From Neoceratodus forsteri (taxonomy: Eukaryota > Chordata > Ceratodontiformes > Ceratodontidae): a stretch of DNA of 64,000 nucleotides. Of this stretch, positions 50,485 to 59,556 are shown one piece after another. Where the stretch lies: contig CM057450.1 of assembly GCA_016271365.2 (NCBI GenBank), positions 1,807,057,967-1,807,121,966 of the forward strand. The letters run 5' to 3'. Below the pieces are notes generated by a model. That model had not been told where the DNA came from, ran no database searches, and was given only the letters and a program-made list of their open reading frames with translations. The translations under genes and the position numbers were made by a program. Position 1 is the first letter of the stretch. Every line of letters begins with the position of its first letter.

Positions 50485-52155
50485 GCAACCTGGAAACATA
50501 TTTGTGGACCTGTCGAAAGCCTTCAACACAGTAACCCACTCCCTTCTCCTCCAAAAACTCACAGCTGCTGGGCTAACCTCTTTAGCCACAGAGTGGTTTC
50601 AGTTTTACCTTTCTGGCAGATTTCAGTCGGTTAAGATTGCCTCCTCCCTGTCTGCTCCACTCCCAATCACCACTGGTGTCCTGCAGGGCTTTGTTCTTGG
50701 CCCCATTTTGTTCTCTGTCTTTCTCAATGATCTCCCTACAGTTTGCTCCTCATCCCAAATTCACATGTATGCGGATGACACTGTCCTTTACACGTCTTAT
50801 TACTCATGCTGCTGCAGAGGTTAGACTGCAACTTGACTTCAGTAAGATTCAGCTATGGTTCCAGTCCAACCAGCTGTTCCTGAGCCAGAGGCTCTCTAAA
50901 CTCCCAACCCCCCCCCGCCTTCCACACCCTGCATGGCGCACCTATTGAAAATGTCAATAACTTCAGATACCTTGGGGTCTGGTTAGACCACCACTTGGAC
51001 TTCTCAGCACATGTGAATGCAATCCAAAAGAACCTACACCCCAAGCTTGGTGCTCTATATAGGAACAAGGAATGCATTCCACAAACTGCACGCCATGCAG
51101 CAGTGATGAAAATGATCCTCCCCACCTTTGACTATGCTGACAGTCTACAGTGCCGCACCTAAAACCACCCTAGCCAGCCTGGACACCCTCTTCAACTCCT
51201 TTTGTTGCTTTGTTCTATCCTGTCCCCCTCGCACTCATCACTGTGACCTATATAAAGCCCTATCTCTCCCATCGCTGGAGTCCAGACGACTGTACCATAC
51301 TGCCACCTTCATGGCCAAATTCTGGACTGAGAATCTCCCCTCTTATCTCTCTTCCTCCATATGCGATTCCTCCCAACCCAAGTACTCCCTCCGTAACTCT
51401 GACCTGAAATCATTCGCAGTGCCCCACCAATCTACTACCACTGGTCAAGCTGCCTTCTCTTTCTGCTGTCCTAAACTGTGGAATGCCCCCCCTTGCAATG
51501 CCACCTCACACAAATCTCTCTCCTCCCTCGTGTGAGAGTACACAACCCCTAAATGCTCCCGCCAAAACCTTCTGACCTCTCACTTATGCTGACCCCTCTA
51601 CTCCCCCCAACCCCCAGCCTTAAGACGTGGCTTTGCCAGGTCTTGGTCCTACTGGGCCACACCTAATAAATAGGTGCCCCTTATTGTCTCTATCATTTGA
51701 TGCCCTTCCTTCAATCTGGCTGCCTACCCCAGCTTTCCCTGTGTCTTAATTCTACTGTGTTTTCATGCTGCCCTTGTATTTATGAGGTAAATATTTGTGT
51801 AAATATTGAATGTATATTTGATGAAATCTGTTGCACACTATGTACCTTGTGATTTTATCAAATGTTCTATTGATCAGTTGTTGCCCACCTTCAATCTGGC
51901 TGCCTTACCAGCTTTCTCTGTATATTACTTCTACTGTGTATTCGCGCTGCCCTTGTATTTATTATGTAATATTTTGTGTAAATATTGAATGTGTATTTGG
52001 TGTAATCTGTTGCCCGCTATGAACGTTGTGACTTAGCACTTATTTCGTTGGACTCTTACTACTATGTAGTTGTAGTACTCCCCTTTCCCATCAGGATGCA
52101 TCTGGAAATGAGCAAAATTGCTCAGTGTGCCTTCCTGGTGAAACTCTTGAATGAA
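50485..52155 (+). mobile_element. Rex1/Babar-like LINE, 5' truncated
   Basis: RT from about 50498: NIFVDLSKAFNTVTHSLLLQ, GVLQGFVLGPILFSVFLND (Pro to Leu in PQG) and HMYADDTVLYTSYY with YADD at 50768-50779. The C-terminal segment has LASLDTLFNSFCCFVLSC, RTHHCDLYKALSLPSLESRR and KFWTENLPSYLSS, ending TGQAAFSFCCPKLWNAPP (51128-51535). The THHCxLY...SLxxRR pattern is typical of Rex1/Babar. The 3' UTR contains two tandem copies of a 180-bp segment. The copy carries frameshifts near 50815 and 51125. Confidence 0.75.
51712..52050 (+). repeat. Tandem duplication of about 180 bp in the LINE 3' UTR
   Basis: TTCAATCTGGCTGCC at 51712 recurs at 51892, and TGTGTAAATATTGAATGT in unit 1 (about 51796) recurs in unit 2 (about 51975), as do CTGTTGC and TATG followed by TTGTGA. 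Identity between units is around 85% by eye. Confidence 0.85.
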
Positions 52156-52157
52156 TG

Positions 52158-53163
52158 AATATAGAATTTGACAGCAGATAAAGACCACTTGGCCCACCTA
52201 ATCTGCCCATTTTTTACCTTACTACAATGTCACCACAGACCCTGCTTGATCTTTGACTCTCCCCCCCTTACTTTCCACTAAGATTCCCTTATGCGTATTC
52301 CATGCATTCTTGAATCCCACCATTGTTTTTTTATCCCAGCCCTTCTGCGTATGTCCCCTTGTCCTAGAGCATCTTTTTTATTTCTGAAAAATACTCCCCT
52401 CCTGTACTTTATATACTCCTGTGAGGTATTTAAAGGTCTTTATCTTATCCCTCCTCTCTTCCAGGGTGTACATATTGAGGTCCTTTAGTCTCTTCTCATA
52501 CGGCTTCTTATGCAGACCCTGCACCTTTTTAGTTGACCTCCTCTGGACAGCTTCTACTCTATGTCCTTTTGGAGATGTGGCTTCCAGAACTGGACACAGT
52601 TTTCTAGATGGCATCTCACCAGCAATCTATGCAGAGGCAACACCACTTCCCTCCTTCTGCTGGTGATACCCCTCCCTATGCACCCCAGCATTCCACTTGC
52701 CCTCCCTACTGCCTTGTTGCACTGCCTGGCCACCTTTAGTTCATCACATATGATTGACCCCAGGTCTCTTTCCTGTTTGGGGGTCATCACTACCTCTTCT
52801 CCCATTTTGTACTCTGCCTCTGTGTTTATTTGCCCTAAGTACATGATTTTGCACTTTTCTGTGTTGAAACCCAGCTGCCATACCTTTGACCACCCCTCGA
52901 GTTTTCTGAGGTCCCTGCACATTCTTTCCACAAACACACCCTCCCCAGAGTGTCCACCCTATTGCAGATTTTGGTGTCATCTGCAAAGAGACAGCCCTTC
53001 CCTTACAACTCATCTGCAGTGTCACTTATAAAGACAGTAAAGAGGAACAGTCCCAGAAAGGAGTCCTTAGACAGTCCACTGGTCACCCTCCCTTCTCCAG
53101 AGTAAACTCAATTTATCATCACCCTCTGTCACCTATCCCTAATTCATAAATTTATTAGATCGT
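52158..53163 (-). mobile_element. CR1 LINE, reversed
   Basis: Minus-strand CR1 from about 53163 to its 3' end at 52158 (complement of TTTATCTGCTGTCAAATTCT). Coding blocks are GCLFADDTKICNRVDTLG (about 52985), RMCRDLRKLEGWSKVWQLGF and RQCNKAVGRASGMLGCIGRG, then RREVVLPLHRLLVRCHLENC (to 52554) and KPYEKRLKDLNMYTLEERRD. Its upstream end is cut by DIRS-3. Confidence 0.83.
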
Positions 53164-53350
53164 ATCTGTGTCAATCTTCACCATTCATCACCTTTGGGTT
53201 CGGATCAAGCTCTTTTTTTAATTTTTTGATGGGCGGACTTGACGCACTATTGGCGCCACCCTCGAGGCCAACACACTGTGTGGCGCTTGCCGGTTAGCCG
53301 TTAGGTGCTGTCGACTCCACCCTCCCATCAGTTCTTTGTCTCCCGCCTTT
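53164..53350 (+). repeat. DIRS-3 left inverted terminal repeat
   Basis: Pairs with about 57330-57560: GGGCGGACTTGACGCAC with GTGCGTCAACTCCGCCC, CCACCCTCGAGGC with GCCTCGAGGGTGG, and GGTTAGCCGTTAGGTGCTGT with ACAGCACCTAACGGCCAACC. Confidence 0.85.
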
Positions 53351-53561
53351 GAGGTCACCTCATAGAAGCTCTGCTGTGTGAGAGACCTTAGAAAAACTGT
53401 GAAGCCTTCGGCTCCATTTCAAGTCCATCAACTCCGTGTTTCATATTATCTGCCAGTTCAGTTTCACCCACTCGACGTTGCCTGAGAAGTTAAAGTAAGA
53501 TTGTTCCTTTTTCTTATTTTGCGACATCGGGTCTTCTTTGGTGTTGTTTATTCCATAGGTC

Positions 53562-56445
53562 ATGTCTTGGCCAGGGGGCAAGACATCTATGAAGATGGGA
53601 AGTCCCCCCATGCGTCAGTGCCTGTGTGGCCGTAAGTATTCCATCACTGACCAGCATGACCATTGCCTCGCGTGTCTTGGCCTGCTGCACGACATGGATT
53701 AGTGCGACGCCTGCTTCTCCATGGACCGTCGTGTCATCAAACAACACGTGTGGAAAGTTGGACGAGCTCCGTCAACTTTCGGGGGATGGGCGCGCACTCA
53801 TCGGGCCAAGCCACGTTCTCTCGGCCTTTCCTCTGGGTTCCCTCCCGGTTCCATACGGACTGAGGAGGAGGAGGGGGCTTCTTGTAGCCTAGCCGTAGCA
53901 GAAGCCCCTTCTGCAGTGCAGGAGGCCCAGTCTGTTCTCTCCGGGGGACGGGCAGGAGGCACTGCCTTGGCAATCACCCTTTCCGGGGCAAAGGCTCCCC
54001 CAGTGTCATACCCTCGGCTCGGAAGGCCTGGGTCGGTGCTGTCCTTGACGCCATCTGTCGGCGTCGTCTTGGGACTCAGTGCCATTTGTGGTGCCGTAGG
54101 CCCTGATGGCGACGCCGTTGGTGCCGGTCCATTGCTTGGCACCGTTGCTGCAGTTGGCTCCACTCGTGGCACCATGGGAGGCTCTATGGCGCCGTCCTCA
54201 ACTGTCTCTCACCCTGGCACCATCCATGGCGCTGTGGTTCAGCACGGCACCGTGTCCAGCTCTGGGCCGCTCGCGGCTCAAGTGAACATGGGCGCCATCA
54301 GGGTTTAGATCTCAGCGCCAAGGGCGCAGTCAGAGCCGTCGTTGGCGCTGTCTCTGTCCTCTGTGCTGCTCACGGTGCCGTGAGGTGGGTCGGCACTGTG
54401 GGGGTTTCCGACCTCAGTGCCAAGAGTGCAGTTGGAGCCGTCGGTGCTGTCTCTGGTCTCAGCGCAGCTCGCGGCACCATGGGTCGGGATGGCGCCATGA
54501 CAGGCTGCGGCTCCGAGGCTGCTGCCATTGCTGGAGCTGTGTTCTCTTCCTGCACCATTTGTGGTGCAGTTGAGGATATCGTCACCAACTCTGGTGCAGT
54601 CTCTAGATCTAGCGCCCTTTTCAGTTGTGATGGTAGCGGGCGTCCACACACTGTTTGGCACAGAACTTCGATCTCCACCTCTTCGGAGGGGGAATTGGAC
54701 TCTGAGTCAGATAGGTGGTCTGACTCTTTGGAGTTGCCTGCTCATGTGGACACCTTGGTAGTGTCCTCGACAGGCCGGAACCAGCCCCTCTCTGAGGAGT
54801 GGACAGTGGCTCCCAGGTCCAGGGTCAGGGGTGCTGACCAGCAGGCAGTGGTGCAGGCCACCATTGCACTGCAGCCTGGACTCATAGGGTTCTCTGACCC
54901 CTCAGTGGTGGCACCCGCTCAGTTGGTGTGCCTGGATCATCCAACTTTGGGGCCAATCGGAGCATCCACAGGAGGGAGGGTGCTGCTCCCTGGATAGCCC
55001 CTTCAGAGGCCGACCAGGGCTGCCAGCTGTCTAGACTGGCTCTCTCCAGGAGGAGGGCACTTTTGGAATCCGAGGGGTCGAGGGGTATGGGGTCCATGCG
55101 GCAGCCTTTTTCCAGAACCCATCAAGGCTCTGGGAGAAGTCGTAGCACGGATCTTCGCCCTTCCCTTTCAGTTTCCTCAAGAAGGTCCCATTCTTTGGAG
55201 GTAGGGGACCGTCCTTTCACAGCCCTGGTCACCTCACGGGGGGACTCTTCAGGGCGCAGCATAGGCAGTTCCAATTTGGTTGATCAGCTGTCGGCTGTGG
55301 AGTTTTCCAGAGCTCCTTCTGTCCTTAGGGCTCCTGGTGCACTCCCTAGCCCAGGCGGAGGTCAGCCGATTCCTGTTGTCAACTGTGCCCCCGCTCCTCT
55401 GCCACATTCTTCTGTGCTCCCGGGTATTCTTGGTCCTGGCGGTCCTCTCTCCTGGGAGCAGTTCAGAGCAGTGGCTGCTCAGTTTCCCTCTTATGTTAGG
55501 GCTATGGACAAACAGGTTTTTCAACCTTCCCCTGAGCAGTCAGCTTCTGAACACTTGAGGTCCTCTGACTCCTCATCCCCCTCTCCTGGGGGGAGAGGAG
55601 CCATCTGTCCACAACTCCCCAGCTGCTGATCTCACTGAGTATCAGCAATTCCTCGTGAGGATGTTGGAGGACCTGCACATCACCCCACCCACTCAACACA
55701 ATCCAGAGCACTCAGCGAGCACCTTTCTAGGCAACTTCAGTGCAGACACCCTTGTGGGTGCCCCCCTGGTCTGCTCCCTTTTGGGAGGCATCGTCGTTGC
55801 GTTCCTGGCAGAGACCCTTTTCCGGAGTCCCAGCCCCTAGGGATCTCTATCAGTGGTATTGTGCTCCCCCAGAGTCTCCAGGTTCCATGCCTCATCCTCA
55901 GTCAGGATTGATACAACTGGATACTCCTGATGGGCTTCATGCCCCTAGCCGTGACGGGCCCTCAGATCAAGATTCCATGGATTTTGACTTCTGGGGATGG
56001 AGGACGTTCTACTCAGCATGGTTGCTGCTCTCTATTGCAGCATATCAGGCCCACTGTGCTACCTGTGATAGGTTCCTGTGGTCCAGACTAGGTCAACTCC
56101 TAGCCTCGATGCCTGACACGGAAATAACCAGACAAGCCATTGCACTCTGCACGTGGCCTGAAGCTAGCAAAGCACCAAGCAAGGGCATCGAATGACACCA
56201 ATGAGGTAGCTACCAGGGTCATAGGGACAGCGATCTGCACTAGGCGGATGGCATGGCTGCATCTCTCCCGGTTGTCACCCTTAGCCCGGCGTAGGGTGAT
56301 TAACTCCGGTCACCAGAGAACCTATCTTTTCTCCTGTAGGGTGAGATGGCGTCTGTCGGGGAAACTTCCTACCCCCTTTGGGGGTTCCCGTCTCACTCTC
56401 CCCACTCTTGGGCCTCTCCAGACCCGTGAAGGTTCTTCCTCTTAG
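53562..56445 (+). pseudogene. DIRS-3 gag, broken
   Basis: ATG 53562 opens MSWPGGKTSMKMGSPPMRQ, then CLCGRKYSITDQHDHCLACL, an in-frame TAG at about 53700 inside the Cys-rich domain, CDACFSMDRRVIKQHVWKVG and APSTFGG. The hexamer-rich low-complexity region (54030-54660) translates to Gly/Ala/Val/Ser runs. The C-terminal part has LSWEQFRAVAAQFPSYVRAM (about 55450), TEYQQFLVRMLEDLH (about 55635), DFDFWGWRTFYSAWLLLSI (55980) and LKLAKHQARASNDTNEVATR with SPLARRRVINSGHQRT (56160-56320). Frames change near 54310, 54990, 55600 and 55770. The final blocks match the C-terminal end of gag in other DIRS elements. Confidence 0.77.
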
Positions 56446-56514
56446 TGTGTCACCCACTGAGAGCTAAGGGACTCAGTCCCTTAGGGTTTAAGCCCCCTTT
56501 GGGGGGCTCAGCAC

Positions 56515-56620
56515 TCACCCAAAGGTGATGAATGGTTAAGACTGACACAGATAAGATATGAAAATTACACACCTACCGTAATTCTGATCTTTCTGTGTAT
56601 CTTCATCATTCATCACAATC
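56515..56620. repeat. DIRS-3 internal complementary region
   Basis: CACCCAAAGGTGATGAATGG through GACTGACACAGAT complements the left terminus; ATTACACACCTACCGTAATT through TTCTGTGTATCTTCATC complements the right terminus. The bridging AAGATATG gives the predicted circle junction. Confidence 0.88.
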
Positions 56621-57329
56621 CCACCCTCTATCCCCCTGGGTCCTCAGTCTCTGGGTCCCTCTCCCTCTCTGTGCCCTCTCCCTTGTCCCTGTCCTTTCTG
56701 TTAGTCAGGTGTGGGATAACTTTGGGCACATAAGGGGATAATTCTTCTGGGGGAGAGTGGTCAAGAGGAGGGGCTCTCCTTCAGTGCTTTGGCTCCACCC
56801 CCTGTGGGGTGAGAGTTGGCAGTTGCCCTCCTTTCTTCCTTCTCCCCGTCAATCCTTTGATTTCCTTGTCTTTAGACATAACTTCAATTAATTTAAGAAA
56901 CTAGGTTTCTTACACCAAAAATTTCCTTTTGGGAGGGGAGATATCCCTGTATTCTGTCTTTTCTTCCAGAATAGCCGATTCTGCTTTTGTTGGAGTTATT
57001 GCCAGTGATTCTGTGCCTTGAATTCTGACAGTTAGCCTCTTGGCTATTACTTCGCAGTTCCTATACAGTCTGGAGACAGGTCAAGGTTCCATGGTATATT
57101 TTCCAGTTTTCCCCCTCTCACTCTCATCCTTATTCTAAAATCCTTAACCCACCCTCCCTCCTCTTTTTTATTTCCAGAGATTGGGGCCCCTATCCAATCC
57201 CCTTAGTCTTTCAAACTGTTTCTGTCCTCTCAGTCGTTTATTTCTCTTGTTAGTTTATATATCTTTTCCTTTGTCTGTCCCTTGGACTTCCTTGTCCCAC
57301 ACTCCCAACCCTGTTTCTCACCTCTACAG

Positions 57330-57560
57330 CAACACAGAACTGGTGGAAGGGCGGAGTCAACAGCACCTAACGGCCAACCCGTGAGCGCCATGCAGTGCGT
57401 CAGCCTCGAGGGTGGCATTGATGGTGCGTCAACTCCGCCCATCCCCAAAAAAAAAAAGAGCTCCTGCGGGGTCATAACCTCCGGCCAGAACCCAATGGCG
57501 ATGAATGGTGAAGCTACACAGAAAGATCAGAATTACGGTAGGTATGTAATTTTCATTTTT
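57330..57560 (+). repeat. DIRS-3 right inverted terminal repeat
   Basis: Complement of the left terminus plus the outer segment from CACAGAAAGATCAGAATTAC to GGTAGGTATGTAATTTTCAT found only at the right end and in the internal complementary region. An A11 run near 57449 pairs with the T-rich run at 53214-53225. Confidence 0.85.
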
Positions 57561-58289
57561 TGTATACTGGGTAAGGTACACAAGACAAGTCAATGCCTAT
57601 TTTCAGGTACAATCTTGGAGAATACATTAGGTAAAAAACACAAGAAGGATACATGATACAGTTAGCATCCATCATTGAACAAGAACAGACTTGAATGCAA
57701 AGAAACAAAACTGCTGCCCTTTTACCATTGTACTTGGTAACAATGCTCTTTAACTTGTTTTTGCAGAGTTCTCACTGATAGATTTTTCTCCCTATTCAGG
57801 AACACACTGAAACATCCTTCTGCATACAGGGAGCAGGGTCATAGGTCTCTAAAGGCATTCCAGACAGAAGCAAAACATATTCCTACCTGGCATCTTGGTA
57901 ACCTGATTGTTTCTGCAGGGGGGCACTTAGCCCCGCCAACCCACCCCTCAACCCACCCATCCCAGGATCATCTCTCCTTTCATAGGTACAGTGCCACACC
58001 CTTCTGTCTCTCACACCACAGGAAGAGGCAGTACTTAATAACTCACAGTCAAAAAAATCATTTTTCTCTTACACAGGACCTTCCATTTCTGTCCACTCAT
58101 CCTATCTCTTTCCTAGGAACAATAACAACAGAAAATATATACTTATAAAATGTATATATGTATATGCATAGGTTTTTGTTGGGTTCTTCATACACAAGAG
58201 ACTCTTTTAATCCGCTTTTCCTCCCTAGTGACGGGAGGAAGAACTATATAAAATAAGAGGAAGAACTATATAAAACAAGAAAAAATAAG
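57561..58289. other. Unassigned stretch
   Basis: No family recognised. It separates DIRS-3 from a CR1 ORF1 and may be CR1 leader sequence in its right part. A short direct repeat GAGGAAGAACTATATAAAA occurs at about 58233 and 58258. Confidence 0.35.
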
Positions 58290-58431
58290 CTTTCCTTGTG
58301 TTTCCGTCCTAAGTACAGGTCAGAACTTTTGTATTTTCCTATCCCACTTAGGAGGACGTTACCTTCTGCATCATCCATTCACAGTATAGGGCAGGTCTTA
58401 TTTTTTTCGTCCAGCACCACTCTTTGGGAAT

Positions 58432-59395
58432 ATGGGCATCGTAAACTGCAGGTATTGCGGGACCCTAGTCACCAGAGCTTATGCATTGCAGGAGGGGCAT
58501 TGTCGTACATGCTCTGCCCTCAATGACCTACGTACTCTGCTCTATGTGATACAGGCTGAGATAAACTGCCTCAGGATGCAACTCAACCACGCAACACAGA
58601 ACAACACTTCAGTGTATTCGACCTTTAGGCACCAACCACAAACGCCACCCCACAGAGGACCAGCAGACCAGGGGTCTGGCACTTGGTGGGAAACTGGAAA
58701 GCTCAACCAAATAGCATGCCCAGGGTGACTCCAACACCAATCCACTTGTCAAGTAGGTTCTCTCCACTGTCATCTGTTCCTACGCTCAGGACAAACAAGC
58801 TAGAGGAGTGGGTCCTCACGCAATGCATAGAGGGTCAAACAAAAACAAAAATCACAGAACACAACAAAAAGCGCATACTAACAATAGGAGACTCTATGGT
58901 CTGTGGAGTAGTCTCTCACATCCACCTAAGCAGCCCATCAGAGATTGTGGTCAGATGCTTCCCAGGAACATCAGTATGGAGGGACACAAACCGTACCAAG
59001 GGAGTTGTGCTAAACACCAAACGAAATACACACATTCTGATCCATATTGGTACAAATGACCTAGCTAGTCACTCTGTGGAAGAAACTAAGTGAAATCTTT
59101 CAAACCTAGGAGAAAAACTGGCTTCCATTTCGTCCAGTGTCTCCTGCTCAGAGATTCTGCCTGTGTGGGGAAAGGGAGCCAACAGGCAGAAAATCAGAGA
59201 GAAGGACATCGGCGAGCTTAATAACTGGCTTAAAAATTGGTGTCAGGAAAAAAGGCATGGCTACATTGGGGACTGGCAGAACTTCCGGGAAAGGGAGATC
59301 TTACTTCAAGAGGGCTCTTGCGGTAGATAATTACAGATAGGACTGAAGCCGGTAGGCATCAGGACCCCACAGAAAAATTTCTAGCTAGCAGTCTC
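58432..59395 (+). pseudogene. CR1 ORF1: zinc finger plus SGNH esterase
   Basis: This is the first ORF of a CR1 LINE. MGIVNCRYCGTLVTRAYALQ from 58432 continues with CRTCSALNDL (CxxC...CxxC finger) and a leucine-rich helix (IQAEINCLRMQL). After a frameshift near 58690 the esterase domain follows: RILTIGDSMVCGV (catalytic Ser, GDS at 58886), VVRCFPGTSVWRDT, and HIGTNDLASH (GTND block from 59049). The end (from about 59105) keeps EILPVWGKGANRQK-like, LNNWLKNWCQEKRHGYIGDW and FRERREILLQEG codons. Chicken CR1 ORF1 has the same finger-esterase layout (established knowledge). Frameshifts near 59093 and later stops inactivate it. No CR1 ORF2 follows, because DIRS-4 starts near 59396. Confidence 0.78.
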
Positions 59396-59422
59396 TGGCG
59401 GGGGGACCATCCCCACGTCAGG

Positions 59423-59437
59423 TGACGTCACTATAAA
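59423..59437 (+). promoter_or_regulatory. CRE palindrome next to TATA box
   Basis: TGACGTCA (59423-59430), the full cAMP-response-element palindrome, is separated by one base from TATAAA (59432-59437), about 120 bp before the gag ATG at 59557. This looks like the core promoter of DIRS-4. Activity is inferred from sequence only. Confidence 0.55.
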
Positions 59438-59556
59438 GGGGTGGTGTAGCACCTCGCGGTTAAGTTCACTGATTGACAGTCAATCGTCAGTAGTTTTAAT
59501 GCCTTTCTCGAACTTTTTCTTCAAAATTCATCAGCCTTTACCTACAGCTGCCGTGT

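Larger units (their letters stand above)
53164..57560 (+). mobile_element. DIRS-3: gag-only DIRS retrotransposon
   Basis: The third copy of the family: left terminus ATCTGTGTCAATCTTCACC at 53164, gag, internal complementary region (56515-56620), pyrimidine-rich spacer, right terminus ending GGTAGGTATGTAATTTTCAT near 57556. It is 4.4 kb with no internal insertion, so it is the best single representative of the family. It lacks reverse transcriptase, RNase H, methyltransferase and recombinase. It is inserted at the 5' side of a reversed CR1. Confidence 0.88.
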
